DNA of 5,127 nucleotides from JBNJEM01 sp051745935. Its GTDB lineage: Bacteria; Planctomycetota; Planctomycetia; Pirellulales; Pirellulaceae. The position numbers and the translations under genes were made by a program. Below, in pieces: positions 1 through 5,127 of this stretch; position 1 is the first letter of the stretch, and each line of letters begins with the position of its first letter. The notes below the pieces were generated by a model. It made no database searches and had not been told where the DNA came from. It worked only from the letters and a program-made list of their open reading frames with translations. Location: NCBI GenBank assembly GCA_051745935.1, contig JBNJEM010000577.1:1-5127 (forward strand), read 5' to 3'.

Positions 1-401
1 GCGTGGAAATTGGTGATATCCAGTGAGCGGAGAAACGCCAGCCGGGCCGCGTCTTCCGGGGCCGCGTCTTCCGGGGCCCCGTCCGCCGCCGCCAGGCGGG
101 CCAGCTCCTCGCGGATCGCCTGCTTTGACCGCCCGCGAAAGAAGGCCGCCTCCCGAATCGGCGCCGAGTAATCGCGAAAGTAACGGACGTTCAACAACAG
201 AGGCCGGTCCAGCTTCAGGTCGCGCCGCATAATAAGGTATGCCTCGCGCGTTTGGCTGGTCTCGCCGATGGTGCCCGTCGTCCCCAACTGCGCCTTCAAC
301 GGATCGCCCGGTGCCAGCTGCATAATGGAGAACGCCACCACGGTTACCCCGAACAGGGTCGGGATCATCACCAGAAGGCGGCGAGCGATATAGATCCACA
401 T
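1..401 (-). CDS. DppB/OppB-type ABC transporter permease, N-terminal part (gene continues past the left edge)
   Basis: Inner-membrane permease subunit of a peptide/nickel-type ABC importer (BPD_transp_1 family). It would pass substrate delivered by the solute-binding protein encoded just upstream. Reading from the ATG at 401-399 there are 133 intact codons with no stop before the window ends. The N-terminus starts MWIYIARRLLVMIPTLFGVT and continues to LAPGDP near residues 29-34, which is the classic DppB opening: basic residues, one membrane helix (about 9-29), then the APGDP motif. A RRDLKLDRPLLLN stretch (59-71) matches the usual 'LGLDxPL' region. No second membrane helix appears by residue 133. 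Instead there is a charged, Ala/Glu/Arg-rich stretch (about 78-133), so the first extracytoplasmic loop is longer than in typical DppB. No clear Shine-Dalgarno precedes the ATG; the start is chosen by family fit. It lies 72 nt after the binding-protein stop and is presumably co-transcribed. Family call is firm; substrate is unknown. Confidence 0.9.
   Translation of the reverse strand, partial: MWIYIARRLLVMIPTLFGVTVVAFSIMQLAPGDPLKAQLGTTGTIGETSQTREAYLIMRRDLKLDRPLLLNVRYFRDYSAPIREAAFFRGRSKQAIREELARLAAADGAPEDAAPEDAARLAFLRSLDITNFH
44..78 (-). repeat. 15-bp in-frame tandem repeat inside the permease gene
   Basis: The unit GCCGCGTCTTCCGGG (plus strand) occurs perfectly at 46-60 and 61-75. The match runs a little into both flanks, giving about 2.3 copies over 44-78. 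On the coding strand it encodes EDAAPEDAA (residues 111-119), a repeated acidic/Ala pentapeptide in the predicted extracytoplasmic insert. Being a multiple of three, the duplication keeps the frame. Confidence 0.85.
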
Positions 402-450
402 GGAGCGTGTTTCGGCTTGGAGGCGAGGGATTGAAAATTTCGTTCCGTGG

Positions 451-474
451 GGCGAATGGAGGGCGGGATTCGCC
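451..474 (-). promoter_or_regulatory. Intercistronic hairpin at the binding-protein stop codon
   Basis: GGCGAAT (451-457) and ATTCGCC (468-474) form a perfect 7-bp inverted repeat with a 10-nt loop. In the minus-strand mRNA the stem starts on the last base of the TAG stop codon (476-474) and lies in the 72-nt gap before the permease start. No T-run follows, so it is not a classical intrinsic terminator. A 3'-end stabilising or partial-attenuation structure is a reasonable reading, because binding proteins are usually needed in excess of their permeases. That role is inference; the inverted repeat is directly visible. Confidence 0.45.
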
Positions 475-2303
475 TACCTTTCCAGCACTCGCGGCTGGCT
501 GCTGTACCACTCGCGGGTATCGATGCACGGGCGCAGCCGGTAAAACTCGACGTTCTCGATTCGGGTATCGTATCCGGCGGTCGCCTTCTCCGAGAACAGG
601 AACGTATACGGCTGATCCTCGAAGATGAGCCGGTGGATTCGATGGTAGAGCTTCTCCTGCTCCGCCTCGTCCATGGTAACGCGAAGCTGCTCAATGAGCG
701 CATCCACCTCCGGATTGCGGTATCCCACGTGGTTCGAACTGGCCTGGGCGTCCGCGAGGCTGCCGTGCCAGAGCTGGTACGGATCGGTCTTGGTCCACCC
801 GGTGGCCCACCCGAGCATGGCGGCGTCGAATTCTTTCGAATTGAGCCGTTCGAGGAACAGGGCCCATTCGGCCGGCGTGATCTGCATCCGAACGCCAATC
901 TTTCGGAACTCCTCCTGGATGATCTCGGCAATGGTCCGAAAGGTACGCGAGTCCGCGAAGATCATCAGATCGAAGGCGGCGGGCACGCGAGCGCCGTCGA
1001 TCCGCTTGTCGCGCACCCCGTCGTCGTCGGTATCGCGCCAACCGGCTTCTTCAAGCAGGCTCCTGGCCTTTTCCAGATCGAAGGGGATCGGCTCGATCGA
1101 ATCGTCGGCGGCCGCGCTGCCGGGCAAAAACGGCCCGGACACCCGAATCGCCAGCCCGTGGAATACCTCGTCGATAATCTCCTCCACCGGCGTGGCGTGG
1201 GCCAGGGCCAGGCGGAAGTCGCGGTCGCTAAACACGGGCCGGTTCTGGTTGTAGCCGACGTACCGGTAGCCGGGATAATCGAAATCGACCAATTTGACCT
1301 CGCCGGCCTTCACGCTGGCGTTCGTTTCGCTCTGGAGCCATTGGTCTTTTTCGGGGAAGCTCACCCAGTCGAGTTCGCGCTGAAGCCCCATTTGGACCAT
1401 GGTGTTCGCATTCGGGATGCAACGCATTCGGATTTGGCTGAAATAGAACGGCTCGCCCCAGTAATCGTTGAAACGATCGAGCACCAGACGCTGGTTCCGG
1501 GTCCACTGGCGGAACATCATGGGACCGGTTCCGCACATCATCCCGTTGGCCCAATGGCTATTGAACCCGTCCGCGAACTCCTTCGACGTGAAATCGAACG
1601 AGATGGGCTCGCCACGCTCGTCGACCGAGTAGACGTGCCGCGGAATCATGGGGATGGCGCCCAAGGTGAATTGCTCGGCCAGAAAATACGGCTCGGTCCA
1701 GCGGATCTTCACGGTGTAGTCATCGACCACCTTCACGCGGATCTTGTACTGGTCGGTTTCGTCCTCCGGCTCGGGATTCTCGAAGTAGCTGCGAATGTGG
1801 GCGGCGTCGATGTGCGGATTCAGCACGCAGTCAAAGGTGAACTTCACGTCGCGGGAGGTGAACTCGCGGTCCGGAAGGGGCGTGCCATCGGGCAGTTGCA
1901 TCGGATGCCATTTCACGCCCCGCCGCAGGTGGATCGTGAAGGTGAGCGTCTCCTCGTCGAACTCCCAGCTTTCGGCCAGCGCGGGCAGCAGGTTGTCGGG
2001 GTTGGAATAATCCGCCTGGGCCAAACCTTCGTAAACCTGGCGATGAAAGGCCGCACTCACCGTATCGCTCGCCGTGATCCCGTTCAGCGTGCTCGGATCG
2101 CTGGAGTAGGCCAGCAGCAAGGTGTCTCGGCCAGCCGGCATCACCCCGCCCAGCGTCTCTCGGTCGGGCACGGTGGCCGTCTCTGGAGCAGTCGTCACGT
2201 TCGTGGTGGCGTCGGCGTCAGGGCCGGGGCGCTCGCAACCGGCGAGGCTCACCATTAGGACACCAGGAAGCATCACCGCAAGTACGAAATCTAACCGTGG
2301 CAT
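474..2303 (-). CDS. Family 5 extracellular solute-binding lipoprotein (DppA/OppA-like) of a peptide-type ABC importer
   Basis: Predicted membrane-anchored, extracytoplasmic receptor that captures peptides or similar ligands for the permease encoded next. It is 609 aa, within the usual 500-620 range. The N-terminus is a lipoprotein signal: MPRLDFVLAV, a hydrophobic core, then SLAGC with lipid-attachment Cys23. A Thr/Ala/Asp-rich linker follows (about 24-55). SBP_bac_5 hallmarks are the DPSTLNG region (69-75), YEGLAQADYS (91-100), LLPALAESWEF (105-115), TFTIHLRRGVKWH (121-133) and FTSRDVKFTF (148-157). A GTGPMMFRQW segment (258-267), DTDDDGVRD (424-432, an EF-hand-like acidic loop also seen in relatives), GYRNPEVDALIEQL (527-540) and DQPYTFLF (563-570) follow. 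The ATG at 2303 is preferred over an in-frame upstream start at 2405. It has AAGGA (plus coordinates 2313-2317) 9 nt upstream and places the signal peptide at residue 1. The longer form would bury the signal behind 34 extra residues. Ligand is not deducible. Confidence 0.93.
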   Translation of the reverse strand: MPRLDFVLAVMLPGVLMVSLAGCERPGPDADATTNVTTAPETATVPDRETLGGVMPAGRDTLLLAYSSDPSTLNGITASDTVSAAFHRQVYEGLAQADYSNPDNLLPALAESWEFDEETLTFTIHLRRGVKWHPMQLPDGTPLPDREFTSRDVKFTFDCVLNPHIDAAHIRSYFENPEPEDETDQYKIRVKVVDDYTVKIRWTEPYFLAEQFTLGAIPMIPRHVYSVDERGEPISFDFTSKEFADGFNSHWANGMMCGTGPMMFRQWTRNQRLVLDRFNDYWGEPFYFSQIRMRCIPNANTMVQMGLQRELDWVSFPEKDQWLQSETNASVKAGEVKLVDFDYPGYRYVGYNQNRPVFSDRDFRLALAHATPVEEIIDEVFHGLAIRVSGPFLPGSAAADDSIEPIPFDLEKARSLLEEAGWRDTDDDGVRDKRIDGARVPAAFDLMIFADSRTFRTIAEIIQEEFRKIGVRMQITPAEWALFLERLNSKEFDAAMLGWATGWTKTDPYQLWHGSLADAQASSNHVGYRNPEVDALIEQLRVTMDEAEQEKLYHRIHRLIFEDQPYTFLFSEKATAGYDTRIENVEFYRLRPCIDTREWYSSQPRVLER

Positions 2304-2312
2304 AATGAACTG

Positions 2313-2317
2313 TCCTT
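2313..2317 (-). promoter_or_regulatory. Ribosome binding site of the solute-binding protein gene
   Basis: AAGGA on the minus strand, 9 nt before the ATG at 2303-2301. It decides the start in favour of the version whose first residues are the lipoprotein signal. Confidence 0.7.
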
Positions 2318-2745
2318 GCACGAGGAAAACGGTAGGGCGGGATTGCAGCCGAAGCGCGGCGGTAGGCCAACCGGATCCGCGGTCCGAGCAAAAAACCGGC
2401 CCCATCCAATCGGACAGGGAGGCACTCTTTTGAGGGAGGCGGATTCTTAATCGGTTACGGCGCCCGATACGCTATGAGTCATCATTTGGTTCATCAAGTT
2501 CACGCCGTGCCGCCATTAGCCTCCTCGCCCCCCCTGTATTGGGCCGGCAAACACCTCGCCGGCGTGGAACTAGGTAAAGGCACTGCGTCGATGCCCCGTT
2601 GTTAGCGTCTCGTTTGTCAGCGTGATGTCCCACGGCACACGCCCTCCAACCGGAGCGCGAGCGGGTCACGATATCAGCCTGTCAGCATCAGCCCACGCCC
2701 CACGACAATCTAGCTTGTCAACAATACGGCGCCAATCATGCCGCT

Positions 2746-2774
2746 TATATACCGGTCGCGGACGACTTTGTCCG
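2746..2774 (-). promoter_or_regulatory. Weak sigma70-like promoter match in repeat copy 1 (leftward)
   Basis: On the minus strand CGGACA (plus 2769-2774) is separated by 17 nt from TATATA (2746-2751), a 4/6 plus 4/6 match to TTGACA and TATAAT. Copy 2 has the same arrangement (2849-2877). It faces the solute-binding protein gene but lies about 440 nt from its start. The -35 match overlaps hairpin A. Speculative. Confidence 0.15.
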
Positions 2775-2952
2775 CCGCGAGTCCGACCAACGGGAGGACG
2801 GCTTGCGTCGGGCGGCTTTCCACCCCGGAAGAATCCAACCGCCTGAAATATATACCGGTCGCGGACGAGTTTGTCCGCCGCGAGTCCGACCAACGGGAGG
2901 ACGGCTTGCGTCGGGCGGCTTTCCACCCGGAAAAATCCGACCGCCTGAAGTA
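2748..2952. repeat. Tandem duplication of a 103-bp intergenic unit
   Basis: Copy 1 is 2748-2850 and copy 2 is 2851-2952, both opening with TATACCGGTCGCGGACGA. The offset is 103 bp in the first part and 102 after a one-base C deletion in copy 2 (CACCCC at 2821-2826 against CACCC at 2924-2928). Four substitutions separate the copies, at 2766/2869, 2831/2933, 2837/2939 and 2848/2950, so identity is about 95%. Each copy can fold into two hairpins. Hairpin A is GGTCG-CGGAC-loop-GTCCG-CGACC (2754-2788; 2857-2891). Hairpin B has outer GGCGG/CCGCC and inner TTTCC/GGAAR (2811-2843; 2914-2945). A period not divisible by three and the indel argue against a protein repeat. Role is unknown. Confidence 0.92.
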
Positions 2953-3160
2953 TATCTCGCCTTACAACAAGGGGCGATATCCACGCGAAAGGAGATTCAC
3001 CGTGGGCGGATAGGCCTGGGGCCCGGTTATACCGCTGCTGGGCAACCGCGACATAATCCGCCAACGGCCCCAACGGCCCTATGGCACGCCGTTTTGGTCG
3101 TTCGCGTCGCAACTCGCACCGCACATTCGTGTCGTTTTTGATCGGGTGGAGTGTTTTTTC

Positions 3161-3189
3161 TTGCGTTTTCCGTTGCGAGTGGCCACAAT
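3161..3189 (+). promoter_or_regulatory. Weak promoter candidate upstream of the oxidoreductase
   Basis: TTGCGT (3161-3166), a 17-nt spacer and CACAAT (3184-3189) lie 48 nt before the GTG start. The matches are 3/6 and 4/6. Position and spacing are right but the boxes are poor, and planctomycete promoters often match the E. coli consensus badly. Confidence 0.2.
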
Positions 3190-3225
3190 CAAGCGGACAA
3201 GAAGCCGATACGGTACTTTCCATAC

Positions 3226-3230
3226 AGGAG
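3226..3230 (+). promoter_or_regulatory. Ribosome binding site of the oxidoreductase gene
   Basis: AGGAG, 7 nt before the GTG at 3238-3240. It fixes the start there rather than at the in-frame GTG at 3151, which would put 29 residues in front of the twin-arginine signal. Confidence 0.8.
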
Positions 3231-3237
3231 CTTTCCC

Positions 3238-4614
3238 GTGACATTTCACCGATACAATCGACGATGTTTTTTGAAGACCGCGGCCGGGGCAGTCGCTGCG
3301 GGAGCGGCGGGCCCGCATGTTTGGACCGGTGGCGCGGCTCGGGCGGAACCGCCCAACGAACGGTTGGGCGTGGCGGCCGTGGGCGTGGGCGGGCGCGGCA
3401 CGCGGATCAGCCGCCAGGCCGGAAAGCTCGGCAATATGGTGGCCGTTTGCGACGTGGACAGCCGGGCGGCGAGGCGATTCGCCCAAGCGTACGACGGCAA
3501 GCCCGAGACCTCCGGCGACTATCGCAAGGTGCTCGACCGCGACGACGTGGACGCGCTCATCGTCGGCACGCCCGACCACTGGCACGCGAAAATTTGCATC
3601 GACGCGATGAAGGCGGGCAAGGACGTGTACTGCGAAAAGCCGCTTACTTTGACCATTGCCGAGGGCAAGCTCATCGAAAAGGTGGTGCGTGAAACGGGGG
3701 CCGTCCTTCAAGTGGGCACCCAGCAGCGGACGGAATACAATCAGTGGTTTCTCCAGGCGGTGGCCATCGCCCGCGACGGCCGGCTCGGCGACAAGCTGCA
3801 CGCGCTGGTTTCGATCGACCCGGCGGCGAACCGGGACTTGCACCCCGACCGGCAAGGTCCGTTCGCGCCGGCGGATCCGCCGGCGGCGTTGGATTGGGAC
3901 TTCTGGCAGGGGCCCGCGCCCGAACGCCCCTTTACGCCCAATCGGATCGGGCGCAGCTTCCGATGGTGGTGGGAGTACTCCGGCGGCCAAGCCACCGACT
4001 GGGGCATCCACCACCTCGACATCGCCCTGTGGGCATTGGGGGCCGAGAACAGCGGCCCCGAGGAAATCGAGGGAGAGGGCCAACTTCCATCCGGCGTGCC
4101 CGACGACTTCGACCTGAATGCCTACCTGGAGGGCCGGCTGCAGCTTCCCGCGTTGTACACCGCGTTCATCGATTTTGATTGCACGTTGCGCTTCGCGGGC
4201 GGCCATTCGGTGGACCTGGTGGGACGCCGCAACGAAATCATCATCGAGGGGGACGAGGGGCGCATTCGCGTGAACCGGGGCGGTCTGACCGGTCGGCCCA
4301 TCGAGGAGATCAACGCCAACGCGGCCGACCGCGACTGGCTCGACCAGGAGGTGCTGCGCCTGTACCGTGGCATGCGGCTGACCAGCCACATGGGCAACTT
4401 CTTCGATTGCGTCAAGGATCGGAAGCTGCCCATTTCCGACGTGTTCACGCACAATCGCGCCATGGAGCTTGCCCACACGGCCAACGTGGCCATGCTGCTC
4501 CGCCGGAAACTACACTGGGACCCCGAGCGCCGCGCGTTCAAGGACGACGCGGAGGCAAACGCCCATGCCATCGTCAGCCGCTCGAAACGCGAACCGTGGA
4601 CCATCGAGGCGTAG
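3238..4614 (+). CDS. Tat-exported Gfo/Idh/MocA family NAD(P)-dependent oxidoreductase
   Basis: Predicted sugar or sugar-derivative oxidoreductase, probably working outside the cytoplasm. The 458-aa protein opens with a twin-arginine signal: RRCFLK at 8-13, an Ala/Gly-rich core, and a likely cleavage after ARA (34-36). The Rossmann domain starts at LGVAAVGVGGRGT (43-55), with the nucleotide-binding GVGGRG loop and D72 ending the second strand (VAVCDVD). PDHWH (112-116) and CEKPLT (132-137, with the conserved Lys134 of the EKP motif) follow. The C-terminal domain has VGTQQRTE (159-166), FRWWWEYSGGQATDWGIHHLDIALW (241-265) and EIIIEGDEGRIRVNRGG (333-349). D254 and H258 have the same D-x3-H spacing as the catalytic pair of inositol dehydrogenase. 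The C-terminus (EANAHAIVSRSKREPW) looks complete. GTG start with a good RBS. This subfamily is heavily expanded in planctomycetes and substrates are mostly unknown; some relatives (GH109) are NAD-dependent glycosidases, so hydrolysis is an alternative. No adjacent co-directional gene. Confidence 0.93.
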   Translation: MTFHRYNRRCFLKTAAGAVAAGAAGPHVWTGGAARAEPPNERLGVAAVGVGGRGTRISRQAGKLGNMVAVCDVDSRAARRFAQAYDGKPETSGDYRKVLDRDDVDALIVGTPDHWHAKICIDAMKAGKDVYCEKPLTLTIAEGKLIEKVVRETGAVLQVGTQQRTEYNQWFLQAVAIARDGRLGDKLHALVSIDPAANRDLHPDRQGPFAPADPPAALDWDFWQGPAPERPFTPNRIGRSFRWWWEYSGGQATDWGIHHLDIALWALGAENSGPEEIEGEGQLPSGVPDDFDLNAYLEGRLQLPALYTAFIDFDCTLRFAGGHSVDLVGRRNEIIIEGDEGRIRVNRGGLTGRPIEEINANAADRDWLDQEVLRLYRGMRLTSHMGNFFDCVKDRKLPISDVFTHNRAMELAHTANVAMLLRRKLHWDPERRAFKDDAEANAHAIVSRSKREPWTIEA

Positions 4615-4758
4615 GCGGGAAAAAGGTGTCGGGAACGAATGGCACTGTTATCTCCAAGCTCTTTTGGCGGGCGAGCTTACGGCGAGCGCGGAGCGTTTCC
4701 GGCGGGGGGTATTTGTCGTGACGAATGAACGGCACGGAGGGGTGTCGCATGGGATTGT
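4615..4758. other. Spacer after the oxidoreductase with two small hairpins
   Basis: No gene is supported here. GGTGTC (4625-4630) and GGCACT (4641-4646) pair with two G-T wobbles around a 10-nt loop. On the minus strand this stem is followed by five Ts, so it resembles a weak terminator for leftward transcription. AAGCTC (4656-4661) and GAGCTT (4673-4678) form a second 6-bp stem without a T-run, possibly the end of the oxidoreductase transcript. GGCAC (4731-4735) and GTGTC (4742-4746) form a third weak pairing built from the same short words in reversed order. Confidence 0.4.
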
Positions 4759-4814
4759 CTCGTGGGAGCCAAAGACTCACAAGCTACCAGCCAGAGCCCA
4801 CGCATCCACGGCCC

Positions 4815-4835
4815 CCCACGAGCTGGTCTCGTGGG
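4815..4835. repeat. REP-like palindrome 1
   Basis: CCCACGAG (4815-4822), loop CTGGT, CTCGTGGG (4828-4835): a perfect 8-bp stem. GGC (4810-4812) and GCC (4837-4839) can extend it across an internal mismatch. Confidence 0.85.
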
Positions 4836-4882
4836 AGCCCAAGACTCACAGGCTACAGCCCGACCCCACGCATCCACGGCCC

Positions 4883-4902
4883 CCCACGAGCTTGCTCGTG
4901 GG
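4883..4902. repeat. REP-like palindrome 2
   Basis: CCCACGAGCTTGCTCGTGGG is a near-perfect 20-bp palindrome: an 8-bp stem with a CTTG tetraloop, or 9 bp if C and G of the loop pair. Stem arms are identical to those of palindrome 1, while the loop differs in length and sequence. Confidence 0.9.
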
Positions 4903-4931
4903 AGCCCAAGACTCACGGGCTACAGCCGGCT

Positions 4932-5127
4932 ATGCCTCCTGAACCTCTCTATACGCCAGAAAATCTTCGCCAGCCGGCCTACCCGCTCCACCTGGTGCGT
5001 CTGGCCATCACAAAATCATTTTCCTGATGAACCCACGCAACCGTTCCTCGAGGGCTTGACATCTTACTGGGAAAATGACGGGCTCCGGATGCTTCAATAT
5101 CGATGGGAACCAAGCCTGATTCAGGTC
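4932..5127 (+). pseudogene. RAYT-like (REP-associated tyrosine transposase) N-terminal fragment with a frameshift, truncated by the right edge
   Basis: From the ATG at 4932 one frame reads MPPEPLYTPENLRQPAY then PLHLVRLAITKSFS and stops at TGA 5025-5027. The next frame (+1) takes over in the T-run at 5019-5022 and is open to the edge: FPDEPTQPFLEGLTSYWEND then GLRMLQYRWEPSLIQV (36 codons). Joined, they resemble the opening of IS200-like TnpA_REP proteins of planctomycetes as I recall them: a YxPENxxxAYQL start, then WL..L....E.DGVRLLEHR and a VIQF segment. The catalytic HUH and Tyr motifs would lie beyond the window, so they cannot be checked. No Shine-Dalgarno is visible. The start lies 4 nt after the REP-like array, as expected for a RAYT with its flanking repeats. 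It could be a decayed gene, a single-base sequence error, or a chance resemblance. The family call rests on recalled similarity over about 67 residues. Confidence 0.5.

Larger units (their letters stand above)
2304..3237. other. Long divergent intergenic region, repeat-bearing, no supported gene
   Basis: About 930 bp separate the divergent starts at 2303 (minus) and 3238 (plus), so regulatory signals for both units should lie here. Besides the tandem repeat at 2748-2952, visible items are small. GCCGGC occurs twice (2544-2549, 2559-2564) and can form a stem. GACAA/TTGTC forms a small hairpin at 2704-2719. A 9-bp direct repeat CAACGGCCC lies at 3062-3070 and 3071-3079. AACGGC/GCCGTT forms an inverted repeat at 3072-3093. 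Open frames across it, up to 192 codons on the minus strand, change frame between repeat copies, show no recognisable domain and carry no convincing start signal. I see no tRNA, riboswitch or strong promoter. Confidence 0.7.
4759..4927. repeat. Tandem array of 67-69-bp units carrying REP-like palindromes
   Basis: Units begin with CTCGTGGGAGCC at 4759, 4828 and 4895, giving spacings of 69 and 67 bp. The third unit is partial and ends near 4927. Conserved parts within a unit are AGACTCAC followed by GCTAC, then CCCACGCATCCACGGCCCC, then CCCACGAG, which pairs with the CTCGTGGG of the next unit. Copy 1 is the most divergent and has no CCCACGAG before it. The region between palindromes is conserved from copy to copy, so this is a BIME-like tandem repeat and not a CRISPR array with unique spacers. 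Confidence 0.88.

Noticed and set aside
447..2258. 603-codon open frame on the plus strand
   Set aside because: It is antisense to the solute-binding protein, which has full family motifs, a lipoprotein signal and an RBS. The plus-strand translation shows no recognisable domain; long antisense frames are common in high-GC genes.
2304..2405. In-frame 34-residue N-terminal extension of the solute-binding protein
   Set aside because: It would place the lipoprotein signal inside the protein. The ATG at 2303 has its own RBS and gives a standard signal at residue 1.
2988..3013. Strong Shine-Dalgarno-like AAAGGAG followed by GTG
   Set aside because: The frame is GTG GGC GGA TAG, only three codons, so it is not a gene I can support. 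It might be a chance match.
3151..3237. In-frame 29-residue extension of the oxidoreductase from a GTG at 3151
   Set aside because: The GTG at 3238 has AGGAG 7 nt upstream and puts the twin-arginine motif at residue 8, as expected.
2666..3244. 192-codon minus-strand frame and shorter plus-strand frames through the 103-bp repeats
   Set aside because: The 103-bp period and the one-base indel change the reading frame between copies, so no repeated protein motif is maintained, and no domain is recognisable.
3079..4476. 465-codon open frame on the minus strand
   Set aside because: It is antisense to the well-supported oxidoreductase, and its translation has no recognisable domain.
4759..4927. 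CRISPR array
   Set aside because: There are only two and a half units, the would-be spacers are conserved instead of unique, the palindromes are far from direct-repeat form, and there are no cas genes in the window.
4725..4931. Plus-strand frame reading through the palindrome array into the RAYT-like start
   Set aside because: It encodes low-complexity Pro/Arg/Ser-rich sequence from the repeats themselves. Unit spacings of 69 and 67 would not keep a repeated peptide in frame.
5056..5061. TTGACA resembling a -35 box
   Set aside because: No -10-like hexamer lies 16-18 nt downstream, and the site falls inside the RAYT-like reading frame.
5008..5127. 39-codon minus-strand frame open to the right edge, ending at TGA 5010-5008
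   Set aside because: It looked coding by third-position G+C, but the opposite strand reads a RAYT-like sequence over the same bases, so I treat it as the antisense shadow.

Overview
The window is about 60% or more G+C. It carries two transcription units pointing away from each other across a repeat-rich spacer, plus the start of a mobile-element-like locus at the right edge. The gene style suggests a planctomycete or a close PVC-group relative. The signs are a Tat-exported Gfo/Idh/MocA oxidoreductase with the GTQQR and DWG.HH.DIA.W motifs, a dipeptide-type ABC transporter whose permease has a long extracytoplasmic insert, a GTG start, and dispersed-looking intergenic palindromes. That assignment is inference from family style, not from a marker gene.

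Left (1-2303, minus strand): a peptide/oligopeptide ABC importer operon. A 609-aa lipoprotein solute-binding protein of family 5 (start 2303, stop at 474) is followed 72 nt later by the N-terminal 133 codons of a DppB/OppB-type permease (start 401), which runs off the left edge. A perfect 7-bp inverted repeat sits exactly on the binding-protein stop codon, between the two genes. The permease gene also carries a 15-bp in-frame tandem repeat.

Middle (2304-3237): about 930 bp with no convincing gene. Its main content is a 103-bp unit repeated in tandem (2748-2952) with five differences. Each copy can fold into the same two hairpins. A divergent promoter region should lie here, but I see only weak promoter matches.

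Right-centre (3238-4614, plus strand): a complete 458-aa Gfo/Idh/MocA oxidoreductase with a twin-arginine signal, starting at GTG behind a good ribosome binding site.

Right edge (4615-5127): a short spacer with two hairpins, then a tandem array of 67-69-bp units with REP-like palindromes (CCCACGAG/CTCGTGGG). Four bases after the last unit an ATG opens a reading frame which, after one apparent frameshift near 5019-5022, continues to the window edge. The combined translation resembles the N-terminus of a REP-associated tyrosine transposase (RAYT, IS200-like TnpA_REP). Palindrome array plus adjacent RAYT remnant is the most interesting arrangement in the window. The oxidoreductase and the importer may serve the same scavenging lifestyle, but nothing in the sequence ties them into one pathway.
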